From: Symbiodinium sp. CCMP2592
Lineage: Eukaryota > Sar > Dinophyceae > Suessiales > Symbiodiniaceae
DNA length: 64,000 bases
Direction of reading: 5' to 3'
Assembly (NCBI GenBank): GCA_905221615.1
Contig: CAJNDT010005556.1
Span: 1,389,779-1,453,778, forward strand
Under the pieces are notes generated by a model. The model saw only the letters and a program-made list of their open reading frames with translations. It searched no databases and was not told where the DNA came from. Shown one piece after another: positions 1 to 10,771 of this stretch. How positions within the stretch are numbered: position 1 is the stretch's first letter; each line of letters starts with the position of its first letter. Position numbers and translations under genes: made by a program.

Positions 1-190
1 GTGGTTGTCAAAATTCGGCTCCTTTTTTGGGTACCCTAAGGAATAGGTGCCGTATTATAGTAAGGACCCCAAAAGGGACCATCATTTTGACAACCATAAT
101 ATAGTACCCTTATACATCCCTTATAGGCCCCTTTTAAGGAACCCTATTCCAGTACCCCAAACGGGACCCTGATTTTGACAACCACCCATA
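1..190. mobile_element. Palindromic repeat, GGTTGTCAAAAT family (cut by window edge)
   Basis: The window opens with GTGGTTGTCAAAATT. The inverted end TTTTGACAACCA occurs at about 85-96 and again at 173-185. This looks like two overlapping or tandem copies sharing one left end. Other copies of the family are at 4917-5044 and 41680-41780. There is no coding capacity; a MITE-like non-autonomous element is the likeliest reading. Confidence 0.6.
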
Positions 191-228
191 TGCTGCATGA
201 GCATCCCAGGCTTCGAGGGTTTGAATCG

Positions 229-455
229 GTTCAGGGTTTAGGGTTTAGGGACCATGACGAGAATGTAACAGCTTCGAACCCTAAACCCTAAACCCTGAAT
301 TCTAGACCCAAGCATTCTGCTTAGCCCCTACTTAAATTAAGGCTCTATGGCGTTTAGGGGTTTAGGGCTTTAGGGCTTTAGGGCTTTAGGTAGGGGTTTA
401 GGGCTTTAGGTGTTGAGCTTTCGGGGTTTAGGGGTTTAGGGCAAGCTTAGGGGTT
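229..455. repeat. Interstitial TTTAGGG/CCCTAAA block
   Basis: Short runs of TTTAGGG and CCCTAAA in both orientations, with variants such as TTTAGGGC and GTTTAGGGG. The motif is the telomere repeat of plants and dinoflagellates, but both orientations and interrupted units mark this as interstitial, not a chromosome end. Confidence 0.8.
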
Positions 456-865
456 CTTTTCTGGCGTACTACTCTACTCATTCTATGCAAAACTACTGTA
501 CTGAGACACCACTGCTAATGCTTCTCCACGACTGCAAAAGCTGGTTTGGGAACCTGGGTAAGAAGGACTTTTACCAACAGAGCAGAGTGCTAGCAAAAGG
601 GCACCGCCCCAAGAGAGCTTGACTGAGAGGGTTCAGGAGCAACAGTCCTGGTGCTTGAAACTGTAGCTCCACCAAATTTTGCTCCACCAAATTTTCGAAG
701 TTACACCGCTGCCACTTCCGAGTTTCACGGGCGCCAAAGCCAGCTTGGAGACCCTTTACATGCGTGGCTTCAGAACTGGTCAGAGTGTGAGGTCATGTAA
801 TTTTCGCTCAAGAAGGGCGTTGCCAGCCCCATTGTCCCAACAAGGTCTCTACAGGCCAGGGTTTG

Positions 866-935
866 GGGTTCAGGGTTTAGGTTTAAGTTTAGGGTAGGGT
901 TTAGGTTTAAGTTTAGGGTAGGGTTTAGGGTTTTG
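866..935 (+). repeat. Degenerate TTTAGGG tandem
   Basis: A roughly 28 bp higher-order unit (TTTAGGTTTAAGTTTAGGG plus TAGGG) is repeated about twice. It is a local duplication built from telomere-like heptamers. Sequence from 936 to 1790 holds only short repeats of this kind and one weak palindrome at about 1549-1620; no supported gene. Confidence 0.65.
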
Positions 936-1789
936 GAGTTTGAGGGTTGCGTAGCGCGTACTTATAGAGCCTTATGATGTATACTGTGTTAGTCTGCAAT
1001 ATCAAGTCACGGAATCAGGTCCCTACTTCGTGACCCCGGATAAAACCTCAATCATCAACTCTGAGCCCGCAACCTAAACCCCAAACCCCAGACCCATAAA
1101 CCTTAAACTGAACCCTGAACCCCCTAAATCCATAAACTCTAAACTGAACCCTAAACCCTCGAAGCCTGACACATGAAGGTCTCCCCGAACATGGTGGCCT
1201 GAGTATTTAGAAACACTTGTCCCTTTTCATCAGTCCCGATATCATTCCACCGAAAAATTACACCAAAGCCTTGGTCTAGCTTGCTGTAAGGCCTGTACAC
1301 TTGGGTCAAACAGGGGCCATAATTAAGAGAACTGCCCATACTACATCCGTTTTTAGAACCCGGAGAATCCTGGCAAGCAGCCCATGAGTCGATCTTTACA
1401 CCCCCGGAGCCCACGAACCGGAACGTTGTGAAGCACACCTTGGAGGAGGGTCAGCGTCAGGGTCAAGGGGTTAAGGTATGACTTTTAAAACTCGTGTGTT
1501 GGGATTTAATTTAGAGGTTGAGAGGATATTTTCCTGACGGTTCCTGATGATAGTCATACTGTAAAGGAGATATGAGGAGCCCAGAAGCCTATTCTAATTA
1601 TTAAGGCTCCCAGCTTAGGATGTCTGGATCCCTAAAACATAGAAACCCTTAAAGGAACCTTACAGAAGCCCTTCAAGAAGCCATGTAGAGGAACCCGTAT
1701 AATGAGCCCTTAAAGTTTTGGAGCCCTCTCCGGCTCAGGCATTGCATCTCGCACAAGTGGCTGCAGGTGTGGAAAGCATACACCGGTTG

Positions 1790-2062
1790 GCAGAAGCCCC
1801 AGCTTCGCACTCGTAAACCTTGCAATACGGTTTAGGGTTTGGGGTTTAGGGTTTAGGGTTACTATAGTACCTGTACAATCCCACCTCAACCCTAAACCCT
1901 AAACCCAATATACTCCCAAAGGTTGGCAGAAGCCCCAGTTTCGCAGTCGTAGACCTAGTAATGGGGGCTGGTAACCTTTAACCTTCTTGGGGGTATCATA
2001 ATACCTGTATAATCCTCCCTGAACCTTAAACCCTGAACCCAATATACTCCCAAAGGTTGGCC
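1790..2062. repeat. Local direct duplication (two units)
   Basis: The segment containing GGTTGGCAGAAGCCCCAG occurs at about 1790 and 1920. The phrase AATATACTCCCAAAGGTTGG occurs at about 1907 and 2040. The two units, about 130 bp each, are diverged copies separated by CCCTAAA repeats. No gene is seen. Confidence 0.6.
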
Positions 2063-2399
2063 TGTAGTCTCCAAGGATACCGAATGTTTCGAGTTTATGG
2101 CTTCGGGTGTCGTGCTTCGGTTTGTTGGGTTCAAGTTTAAGGCTCAGGGTTCGGTGTGTATAGGGTTTTGGGTTGGGCTTAGGGCTCGGAGGGTTTGGGT
2201 TTAGGGTTTCTGGATGCAGATTTCGGGACATTATGCCCCAGGCTTAAAGCTTCGGTGGTTCTAGCGTCCAGATCTTGTCGGGCCATCATGGTTGTCTATA
2301 AATGCAGTGCGCCGCTGGTTTTGGTCAGTGGTGAGGTGATGATGTTGGACCCAAGCTTTCCAGAACCAGCCGCACCTACACCGCAACACCACCACCACC

Positions 2400-2515
2400 A
2401 CAACCCTAAACCCTACAGAAGGGAAATCCCTAAACCCTAAACCTTAAACCCTTAACCCTAAACCTTTAAACCCAAAGCCTAAACCACAAACCCCAAACCC
2501 CAAGAGTTAGACCCT
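2400..2515 (-). repeat. CCCTAAA block
   Basis: About fifteen near-perfect CCCTAAA/CCCAAAC units in one orientation. Flanking sequence from 2062 to 2400 shows no supportable gene. Confidence 0.75.
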
Positions 2516-2569
2516 TTGGGGGCAGTGCACTAGAAGTAGGGGGGCCGAGGGGCTACTGGAGGGACCTTG

Positions 2570-2657
2570 ATAATTAGAATACGGTTTTGGGGGTTCATTA
2601 TGGATAGATATAGTACAATATCCCCCCCAAATCCTCTTCGAATTATTAAGGCGCCTC
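2570..2657. mobile_element. Palindromic repeat, GGGGCCTTAATAACTAGAAT family
   Basis: Imperfect inverted arms: GGACCTTGATAATTAGAATA on the left and AATTATTAAGGCGCC on the right, with an AT-rich middle. Better copies of the same family are at 8560-8626 and 16117-16213. Confidence 0.5.
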
Positions 2658-3029
2658 TATTAAGGGTTATGGAGAGAGAGAGTTTGTGCACACTGCTGTA
2701 AGCTGGCAGCCCTTCAAGTAAGGCTTGGGGTTTTGGTGGTTTAACTTGGTGTTCCGGGTTCTAGGGTCTTGTACGTCGGGATTGGGGTCCTCAACCGTTG
2801 AGGCCTCCATGGTCTCACAGGGATTTTGCTTCAGGCTTCTTCGGATCGGAGGTTACCGATTCGTTTAGCAGTTCAAAAGGACGTAGAGTCGTTCATCCTC
2901 AACCCCGAAACCAAAAGGCCCTAAATGCTCATCCCTAACCTAAACCTGAAAACCCTAAACCCTAAACCCCTAAACCCTAAACCTGAACCCTACAGGCCTA
3001 AGCCCTGAAAGCCTCAACCCTAGACCCTC

Positions 3030-3171
3030 AGATCATAGGGATCCTTAGGGGTGTAGGGGGAGGGGGGGTAGGGGGCCTTAAGGCCCATAATAAGGACTAA
3101 TAAGGCCTATTTAAGGAAATATAGTCCCCTACACCCCTCCCCCCTACACCCCTAAGGATCCCTATGATCAG
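3030..3171. mobile_element. 142 bp palindrome, single copy seen
   Basis: The left arm begins GATCATAGGGATCCTTAGGG and the right arm ends CCCTAAGGATCCCTATGATC. The arms continue inward through a G-rich/C-rich stretch (GTGTAGGGGGAGGGGGG against CCCCCCTACACCCC). Long arms and a short loop fit a MITE. No second copy is seen in the window. Confidence 0.6.
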
Positions 3172-3245
3172 ACCCGATCACCTAAGCCCCAAAAAATCAG
3201 TCGAAGCCCTCGAGGTTTGGGCTTAGGAGCCCCAAACCCTGCGCC

Positions 3246-3322
3246 GGGTTTAGGGTTTAGGGTTTAGGGGTTTAGGGTTAGGGTTTAGGGTTTAGGGGTT
3301 TAGGGTTTAGGGTTTAGGGAGC
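3246..3322 (+). repeat. TTTAGGG block
   Basis: Ten or so tandem TTTAGGG/TTTAGGGG units in one orientation, one of the cleanest interstitial telomere-like tracts in the window. Confidence 0.8.
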
Positions 3323-3343
3323 CGAGTCCCCCGAGCTGTAAAT

Positions 3344-3442
3344 ACTGTTGACGATATAAATTCTGCATTACCGTAAGGACCCGTAACTATGGGAAGTGTG
3401 GTATATTCCTTACTATGGGTAATGCAGGATTTATATCACCAG
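3344..3442. mobile_element. Palindrome, GATATAAATCCTGCATTACC family
   Basis: Left arm GTTGACGATATAAATTCTGC, right arm ATGCAGGATTTATATCACCAG, about 99 bp overall with a conserved inner phrase around AACTATGGGAA. It belongs to the most frequent palindrome family here (copies at 10772, 11171, 11574, 13538, 39536, and split around the retrotransposon). Confidence 0.65.
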
Positions 3443-4173
3443 CCGTAGTACGTGGGTTTAGGGTTTAGTAGTACGGTTCTGCTTGTTGTTGCTATATTAT
3501 TCCTGCCTGTTACTCCTATTTGTTGTAATCGGGTTGTGTAAGCAAGCACTAGAAGACCATTAATCAATGCATTGTTCACATGTGTCCAACACCCACGACC
3601 CCAACCGTAAATAACCCATCTAAACCCTAGAATCTCGTACAGAGCCCTTTCAAAAACCCCTTTCATATCCTGCAGAACCCGAAGCCCTAGAATGTTTTAA
3701 GGCTTCTTTATGACAGCCCCGAGAAGAACACGTTCAAAAGCCGAAACCCCAAACCCGAAGCTCTAAGTACTAAGCCCATAGACTCCGAAACCCCTCTCAG
3801 CCCTAAACCCTCAAGCCCCTAAGCCCCTAAGCCCCTAAGCCGCAATCCCCCAAACCCCTAAACCCTAATTCCTTGCAAAGCCTACCTTAACCCTGAATAA
3901 CCTACCTTTTTAGGGTTCCCTATTATGACTTCCTGATATACGTCATTGAAAAGGTAGGTTCTTAAATTTGGAACCCTTATAGATCCCTTTAAGGAACCCT
4001 TCAAGGATCCCTTTAAACGAACCCTAACCCTAAATATCCCCTAAACCCTAGTTCCTTTCAAAGCCTAAGTCCACCCATGTCTGAGGACCTCACCACAGCT
4101 GCCCAGGCTCCAGGGCTCTGCGTCGGACCCTCGGTGAGGGAATCGCCCGGAACTGATGTTAGGGTCTAGGGTG

Positions 4174-4298
4174 TACTTGGAGGATCATGGGGCTTAGTAA
4201 GTAAGGTCATAAGTACCTGAATTGGGGTTATAAGTAGTGATAAGTATAGTTGCCCTAATTATAACCCTAGTTACTAATTCCCATGATCCTTCAAGTAG
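4174..4298. mobile_element. Palindrome, TACTTGG...GACTTAGTAAG family
   Basis: Arms TACTTGGAGGATCATGGG and CCCATGATCCTTCAAGTA enclose AT-rich sequence with the recurring ACTTATAA motif. TA flanks each end, as in Tc1/mariner or Stowaway-type elements; that assignment is inference. Confidence 0.6.
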
Positions 4299-4570
4299 GT
4301 AGGGTTTAGGGTTTAGGGTCGAGGGTTTGATGAGGTTTAGGGTCTAGGCTTTAGGGCGTGGGTTTAGGGTTTAATTAATAAGAGTTTAGCTTTAAAGTTT
4401 AACTAGGTTGGTCTACGGCTTAGTCGTTTGGGGTTTAGGCTTAGAGAACCTGCCTACAACTATACAAGGACATACCCTAGAATGCAGGTCTTTTGAGCCA
4501 GTTGGGGAAGCCTAAAGCTCGAAAGGCCAACAACCGAGACCCCAAACTCTCCACCCGAAACCCTGAGGTC

Positions 4571-4679
4571 CCCAGAGACTCCAATACCCCTTAATTAAGG
4601 AACATACCTTAAATTCTAGTAGGATCCTTAATATGATTTAAGGAGTATTCCTTAATTAAGGGGTATTGGAGTCTCTGGG
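4571..4679. mobile_element. Palindrome, AGAGACTCCAATACCCC family
   Basis: A 109 bp inverted repeat with arms CCCAGAGACTCCAATACCCC and GGGGTATTGGAGTCTCTGGG. TTAATTAAGG follows in both arms. Sister copies at 7050, 7834 and 11892 share ends and length. Confidence 0.7.
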
Positions 4680-4916
4680 TCCAAGACGTAAACAGGGCAA
4701 TCATTTGGCACGACACCCTTAGACTGTGCCATGACATGATCATCAGAAGAACACCTCGCCTGAAGTTTGGTAAGTGGCGGTGAGTTCAGGGGCTTTGGAT
4801 TTCCGGCTGTTCGACATTTCGTTGTCACCGCTGAACCCCCCAACCCCTTCAAGCACCCACTGACACCTTGGGTACGGCCCCCACTCAGTAATAGTTGAAT
4901 GGTATTCATAATATAG

Positions 4917-5044
4917 ATATGGGTGGTTGTCACAATTAGGGTCCTTTTTTGGGTCCCTATTATTCACGGACATCTGTCGGTAATGCGGCACCTATTATTT
5001 AGGGGACCCAAAAAGGGACCCTAATTTTGACAACAACCCATATA
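4917..5044. mobile_element. Palindrome, GGTTGTCAAAAT family
   Basis: The arms are about 42 bp each: the left starts ATATGGGTGGTTGTCACAAT and the right ends TTTTGACAACAACCCATAT. The total is 128 bp. This is the cleanest complete copy of the family that opens the window. Confidence 0.7.
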
Positions 5045-5132
5045 TTAGGACCTTAAAAGTAGCCCTGTTATAGACTCTCGGTGTATGGGGGCAGCACCTA
5101 ACTGACACCTACGCTCAGAGGCCTGAAAAAAG

Positions 5133-5222
5133 CCCTAAACCCCTCAACCTTAAACCCTAAACCCCTAAACTCCTAAACCCTAAACCCCTAAACCCTAAAC
5201 CCTAAACCCTAACCCCCCAAAC
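5133..5222 (-). repeat. CCCTAAA block
   Basis: Tandem CCCTAAA and CCCCTAAA units. The following 5223-5660 is loose CCCTAAA-like and CCGAAA-like filler without a gene. Confidence 0.75.
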
Positions 5223-5670
5223 TCCAGGCCCGAAGCAATAGACCGAAGTTCTCCAGACCCTCAACTTTCAAACCAAGCCCCAAACCCTCCACCCTGCAGC
5301 CCAAAACCCGGAAATCCCTAGATCCGAAATCCCTGGCAACACAATGAAGCCTGCCTCCAGCCGATTTTGCCCTAAATCCCAATCCCTATGCTGAACCCTA
5401 AACCCTAAACCTGCCCGAAACCTTATAATCCCTAAACCCTAAACCTTATAATCTCTAAAAAGGAAACCTCAAGCCCGAAAATCCGAATTCCAATGGCCTT
5501 GCGAGGCCGTCGAGCCCTCCGAACGATTCGGGCCGAGGCCCGGTACGACGCTCTAGGGGGGGCTTGGTAACTGGAGTCCTTAAAGGGCCCCTTAACGGGA
5601 TCTAGAGTCTTGCTTAGAAGGGGGGGCCCAAACCCTAAACCCTAATGGTCGAACCAAAGGCATAATGCAT

Positions 5671-5793
5671 ACTTGCAGGCCCAGGGGACTTAGTGTTTAG
5701 GTTATAAGTAGAGCTATAAGTACTCTAAATGGAGTTACCCCCAATGATAGCCCTAGTTGTAGCCGACTTACTAAGTCCCCTGGGCCTGCAAGT
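5671..5793. mobile_element. Palindrome, GACTTAGTAAG family
   Basis: Arms ACTTGCAGGCCCAGGGGACT and AGTCCCCTGGGCCTGCAAGT form a 123 bp inverted repeat with ACTCTAAATGGAGTTACC near the centre. Same family as 4174, 13362 and 42781. Confidence 0.65.
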
Positions 5794-5908
5794 GGGGGGT
5801 TCCTTTAAGGGGACCCAATTTTGTTTGGCCTTTTTTTTTTTCTCGCATTTTTTTGGCCCTTTCGTGGGAAGCAAGGAAGGAAGGCGCTACTTGCTGGGGG
5901 ATTTGGGT

Positions 5909-6079
5909 TTAGGGGGAAGTTGCCTACGTTCCCATAGGTAAGACCAGTCTTTTATCTAGTGTGAAGGGGGAAAACCAGGATTTTCTCGATATGGACATAT
6001 CGAGAAAATCTTGGTTATCTCCTTAAAACTAGATAAAGGACTGGTTTTACCTATGGGAACGTAGGCAACTCCCCCCTAA
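5909..6079. mobile_element. 171 bp palindrome
   Basis: Left arm GTTGCCTACGTTCCCATAGG, right arm CCTATGGGAACGTAGGCAAC. The arms run inward through GGTAA...ACCAGTC and TTTATCTAGT to a centre at TCTCGATATGGACATATCGAGA. Probably a MITE; no other copy was noticed. Confidence 0.65.
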
Positions 6080-6511
6080 ACCCGAAACCCCCAGCCCCAC
6101 CCCCCCCAAAAAAAGACAAAATCTCCCCCCTTCCTTTAACGGTGCCTTCAAAGGGTTCCTTTAGGGGCTCCTTTAGGGTTCAGGGTTCAGGGTTGAGGGT
6201 TTTGGGGGTGTGAGGGTTAGGCTAGGCGCCAGGGGGTATCTGTAGCGGGTTCCTTGATATACAGTAGAAGCCCAAAAGTTGCAAACCCCATAGCCTTAAT
6301 CCTTTAGAGTAATGTACAGGGAATCCCAGGATTATTTGGCCTTTAATCCGGCTTCCAACCCTAAACCCTAAAACCCTGAACTCCATCCCGTTCCCAACGT
6401 TATGGGGATTACTGTACAGGCTTCCTTATTAGGTTTTCAGACCAGTTCAGGCTTGCAGGCTAGTTTGGGGGCCCGAGTAATAGCCTAGGGCCTTTGGGTA
6501 TATTTTCCTAG

Positions 6512-6560
6512 AACTACCTATAGTCTCCATAGGAGTTCTTTGTTTATTTTTGTTCATATA
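6512..6560 (+). repeat. Half copy of the TATAGTCTCCAT palindrome
   Basis: CTACCTATAGTCTCCATAGG matches the left end of the palindrome at 22402-22516, but no right arm is present. It appears to be a truncated or decayed copy. Confidence 0.4.
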
Positions 6561-6799
6561 ACACCCAAGAGAAGAGTAAACGTATTATTTGATTATGGTT
6601 CTAAGGGGGTATAGCTAGGTCTAAAGTGCCTTTGTGCGTATGTGTGCTGTCGCATGGATTTGCGCATGAAGTTTTGCTTGAGTGCAGCTGCAGTCCCAGA
6701 TGCCGATTACTTGGCCAGGGCGATGTATTACGTTTTCTTAAAAAGAAGCTCAACGTTGTACCTGTTACCATGCCCGAATCTGATAAATGTAATCTTAAA

Positions 6800-6905
6800 C
6801 CACGAACACCTAGGGTCATAATTAGGGTAACTATACTTATAACTACTTATAACCCCAATTAAGGTACTTGTAACCTTACTTACTAAGTCCCACGATCCTT
6901 TAAGT
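6800..6905. mobile_element. Truncated palindrome, GACTTAGTAAG family
   Basis: Contains CTTATAACTACTTATAACCC and ends with TTACTTACTAAGTCCCACGATCCTTTAAGT, which resembles the right half of the copy at 4174-4298. The left arm is missing or badly decayed. Confidence 0.45.
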
Positions 6906-7049
6906 TGGCCAGGGCCATGTATTACGTTTTCTGGTGTCTCCAAGAGCCCTCTCTATGGTTTCAATGCCTTCCTGCAGCGAACGCCGCATTGTGTGTTCTT
7001 GTCTCTGACCCGCACTCCGGCATCAGCCCAGCTTGTCATAAGAGAGTTT

Positions 7050-7159
7050 CCCAGAGACTCCAATATCCCTTAATTAAGGAATGTTCCTTAAATCATATTA
7101 AGGATCCTACTATAATTTCAGGTAGTTTTCCTTAATTAAGGGGTATTGGAGTCTTTGGG
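7050..7159. mobile_element. Palindrome, AGAGACTCCAATACCCC family
   Basis: Arms CCAGAGACTCCAATATCCCT and GGGGTATTGGAGTCTTTGG. The pentamer GTTTC flanks both sides (about 7046-7050 and just after 7158), a possible target-site duplication. Confidence 0.65.
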
Positions 7160-7310
7160 TTTCTATAAAGCCGTTAAAGTAGGAATTCTGGGAATCTTTT
7201 TTAATCCAACCAAAAAAACACTGATAGTAACCCTAAACCATAAAACCTAAATCCTAATCCTAAACCAGAACACAGTACATGTAGACCAGTCCTTTTCCAG
7301 CAAGCTTGAG

Positions 7311-7775
7311 ATGTTGACTTTCACACGTGCTTCGCTCTGGAGCTGCATGTGGATGGTACTGGAGCATATGTCCCAGCAAAGGCACCACACTGGGAGGCGA
7401 GACATTCTGCTCGAACTTCGCAAGACGAAGTCCGGAAGTCTGGAGGTGCTGTCCAGCTCTGTGGCTGAGATGTGGCCCAGTTGTTGCTTGTTGATTCAGC
7501 GTGGTGCTACGAGGCTGGTGATCGCTCAGGACTTGACACCGGCAACGACTGCGAACCCCATGCTGCAGATGGCCATGGATTCAAAGAAACCGACAGACTC
7601 AACCCAAATGGCTGCCCTTTTGGAGAACTTTCTTCCTGCGGGATCCGCAGGTTTCGAAGCTGATACACTCCTAGTAGCACAATTGCCGCCCCAACATGAC
7701 ACGGAAGGTAGAAACCACTTATGCGGGCTCCTGGTCTTAGCTAAACTTCATGTGTCCGGGCGTTTCACGTCGTAA
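7311..7775 (+). CDS. Unrecognised 154-codon open frame, doubtful gene
   Basis: I do not recognise this protein. The frame opens with ATG and runs 154 codons in a segment (7300-7775) that lacks the TTTAGGG filler on both sides, which is the main reason to list it. A second open frame overlaps at 7472-7663. The composition (Met, Leu, Ser, Thr-rich) shows no domain, signal peptide or membrane segment I can name. It could be an exon or decayed gene fragment, or chance. Confidence 0.2.
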   Translation: MLTFTRASLWSCMWMVLEHMSQQRHHTGRRDILLELRKTKSGSLEVLSSSVAEMWPSCCLLIQRGATRLVIAQDLTPATTANPMLQMAMDSKKPTDSTQMAALLENFLPAGSAGFEADTLLVAQLPPQHDTEGRNHLCGLLVLAKLHVSGRFTS

Positions 7776-7833
7776 AGGAACCCTCCAAGGATCCCGTTGA
7801 AAAAGCCAGTAAACCGGAACCCTTAAACAAAAA

Positions 7834-7948
7834 CCCAAAGAGGAATCCTTAAATACCCCTGAATTAAGGAATATATCTTAAATCATATTATGCGTCCCCT
7901 TATAATTTAAAAAATGTTCCTCAATTAAGGGGTATCGGGCTCTCTGGG
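7834..7948. mobile_element. Diverged palindrome, AGAGACTCCAATACCCC family
   Basis: Left arm CCTTAAATACCCCTGAATTA, right arm CTCAATTAAGGGGTATCGGG followed by CTCTCTGGG. The left outer end has lost the AGAGACTCC motif, so this copy is older than those at 4571 and 11892. Confidence 0.5.
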
Positions 7949-8559
7949 TCTCCCCAGGCTCCGAGGGGCGGGCGCGTGAGCGCTGCCATTCGGGAGACTC
8001 TGGGGTGGCCTGCGCCTTAGGGGATTTTTGGTTCGTTAGGGGTGATAAGGGTCCAGGTTCCTTTAAGGTTTCTATAGGGTTTAGAGTTTAGGGATTTTGT
8101 CGTTTATCTTTCTGATGTTTGACGTTTAGGATTTAACATTTGTATAACGGATAAGTAAATAATTACCTATACTAGTCTTTGGGGTTCCTTATTATACGTA
8201 TAAGGGTTTAATGTTTAGGATTTAACGTTTAGGGTTTAATGTTTAGGGTTTTCTGTTTAGGGTTTATAATGTCTAGGGCTTAGGACTGTGTAAAGTTAGT
8301 GTTGGGCAATTAGGGTTTAGGGTTCTTTCAGCTTGAGGGTTGAGGTTGAGGGTTTTGGGGTTGGAGTGTAGACAAGTGTTTACATTTACATATCTGTAGC
8401 GAAAGTGTACTTCAGCTTCTGATGCTTTGCATTGTTGCTTTTGATCGGGCGTTGGGCTCCGCATTCCTTGTTTTTCGTGGTTGTTTATACTATTGGAAGG
8501 GGCATTTGACTTCTTACTTTGGGGATCTTCTTGGGGTTTGTTGTTTAGTGTAATATAGG

Positions 8560-8626
8560 GGCGGGCCTTAATAACTAGAACAGAGTTTGGGGGTATATCA
8601 TACTGTAATGATAATAAGGAGCCCGC
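8560..8626. mobile_element. Palindrome, GGGGCCTTAATAACTAGAAT family
   Basis: Left GGGCGGGCCTTAATAACTAG and right AATGATAATAAGGAGCCCGC enclose GTTTGGGGGTATATCATACT. About 67 bp. A partial copy with GCCTGAATAATTGGAACG lies at about 8889-8945. Confidence 0.5.
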
Positions 8627-9040
8627 AACATGGAATTGGTATTTCTTCAGGCCCCTAAACCCTAAACCCTAAACCCCTAAACCCTAAAGTTGGGAATCTT
8701 CCTTCTGGGTTGCTTTGGAGCATCTCAGGAAGTGTTTACGTTGAGGGTTCAGGGTTCTTGTTGAACTGGGCCTTAGGTTGAGAAGCCCTTTATCGACATT
8801 GAGAAACTTTTCTTCACGATCTGTTTTCTGTGTCCTTATAATTTCTTGACTTTCTGTAAGGGTTCTTGCTCAAGGGTTTGATATAGGAGCCTGAATAATT
8901 GGAACGTAGCTTTGGGGTGTATGATAGCATGATTGAATGGAATGTCCGGGTAAGTTCCCTAGTCACTGATCACCTCCGGGCTCGACCCTGTCAAGCTTTC
9001 GGGACTCAAACCCTGAACCATCGAACCCTAGGTTTAGGGT

Positions 9041-10010
9041 TTGGGGAGTCTAGGAATCCGAAACCCTAAACCCCCAAATCGCGATAAGTTGAACCCCATC
9101 GCCAATCCTAAACCCATTCGTGTCTTGGGCAGAAACCTGGAACCTTTGTTACTCCCTTGTAAAACTCTCTACAATCGTGGGAGGGTCGCAGCTTTAAACC
9201 CTAAACCGCACATACGAAGCTCTTTTATCCCTTCAACGTTAAACACTAACGCTAGCAACCATCAGCCGTAAACTGTGAACCGTAAGGTGTCGCTGCCCTT
9301 GCATGCGCTGGGCCAAGCCCCTGAGGCCTGGTGACCCCCGGGACCATGTAGCGTTTTGGGGTTTGAGAGTTTGGGACTCCTTCAATTTAATGGCTCTATA
9401 AAGGGCTCTTGAAGGGTTCTATATGTTGAGCTTTCAGAGTTTGGGGTTTCGGGTGTAGGGTTTAGGATCCGTGTTAAGGCCTTGGGCTTAGCGTTTTGGA
9501 GTCCAGGATCAAGGGCTCGTCGCAGCAGCATTGCAGCAGTGGCAGCAGCAGCAGCAACAGAAGAAGAGCAGAAACCCATGAAAGAGTGTTTGCGAGTAGA
9601 ATACCTAGAACCAGGTGGTCGTCCGACAGCCCGTTACAGTAGTTTGCATCGCTCAAATCTGTAACAACCACACCGTCAAGCCCTGAAGAAATTGACATCT
9701 TTTCCTTTTGACATTTCAGGGTTCAGGAATTGGGGTCTACGAATCATTGGGTTGGTCTAGGGCCTAGGGCTGTTACGGTTTTTGCGTGCCCCCACACCAG
9801 GCCACCACGCAGTACGAACGTCCGGCTCTGAGATCATATCGCGTCTTCTGGTATTCAGAGAAGTCCTCAATGACTCCAAGACCATTAAAGTAAGGAGCCT
9901 ACTTCCCGGGCTCTTGTTCGAGGCCCTCCAAAGAGTACAAAGGATTTCAGGGATCCTTGCTAGGATCCCTTGCAACCCTGGAACAAAACTGGCCAAAGTT
10001 TGGTATTGGG
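9041..10010. other. Intergenic stretch with no supported gene
   Basis: CCCTAAA-like filler to 9270, a small trinucleotide (GCA) tract at about 9523-9560, then mixed sequence. Open frames of 60-92 codons on both strands overlap each other and show no recognisable protein. Confidence 0.5.
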
Positions 10011-10016
10011 TACCTG

Positions 10017-10238
10017 GGGGGTCGGGGGACTTAGTAACTGGTTACTTTAGGGACTTATAAGTACCATAACCCCAGTTAGGGTCCCTTTTAGGGTACTTAT
10101 AAGTCTACTTACTAACTAGTTAGGGGACTTAGTAACTAGTTAGTAAGTAGACTTATAAGTACCCTAAAAGGGACCCTAATTGGGGTTATGGTACTTATAA
10201 GTCCCTAAAGTAACCAGTTACTAAGTCCCCCGACCCCC
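10017..10238. mobile_element. Near-perfect 222 bp palindrome, GACTTAGTAAG family
   Basis: Two 106 bp arms (10017-10122 and 10133-10238) are separated by a 10 bp spacer. By eye the arms differ at one position (AACCCCAGTTAGG against AACCCCAATTAGG). Ends are CCTGGGGGGTCGG and CCGACCCCCAAG with TA near both outer edges, as in other family members. It is about twice the usual family length, as if one element were duplicated head to head. Confidence 0.8.
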
Positions 10239-10290
10239 AAGTAATGACCTAAGACGCAAGAGGGCCTCCAGGGAGACCTTGCTTACGAAT

Positions 10291-10416
10291 CGTATACTTT
10301 AGAAGGGGCCCCCACCCTGAAATAGTGACCATAAGGATTATATAGGATCATATTAGGGCCCTATTATATTCCTATTATACCACTATTACAGGGTGGGGGC
10401 AGCTTCTAACGTATAC
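10291..10416. mobile_element. Palindrome, GGGGGCCCCACCCTG type
   Basis: Left CGTATACTTTAGAAGGGGCC, right GGGGGCAGCTTCTAACGTAT. Inner arms CCACCCTGAAATAGTG and CACTATTACAGGGTGG. The total is about 126 bp with an AT-rich centre. No second copy was seen. Confidence 0.6.
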
Positions 10417-10771
10417 TGCTATGCAAGTCGGTTCGGCAAGCCCTAAAGCTTATCGCCCAAAGGGAGACCTTCAACTCTACATCATAAGCCTTGGCCCTAA
10501 ATCCCTAGACCCAAACCCCTGAATAATTCTAAGCCCAAAACCTAAACCCTTAGAGATCCCTTGTAGAACCCCTTGTAGATTCCTTTAAAGGAACCCTAAA
10601 CCCCTACAACCTCAAAGCCTAAACCCCTAAACCCCGAAACCCAGAACCCCTAAACCCCTAGAGATCCCTTTAAAGGAGCCCTAAACCCCTACAAACTCTA
10701 AAAGGGCGGCCTTGCCTGGAACGAAGCTGGGGCTTCGGTTGATAGCTTCAGGCTTTGGCGCTTCGGTTGAC

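Noticed and set aside
1..300. Chromosome end (true telomere)
   Set aside because: TTTAGGG units are interrupted, occur in both orientations and recur through the whole window; neither window end is a long uniform array.
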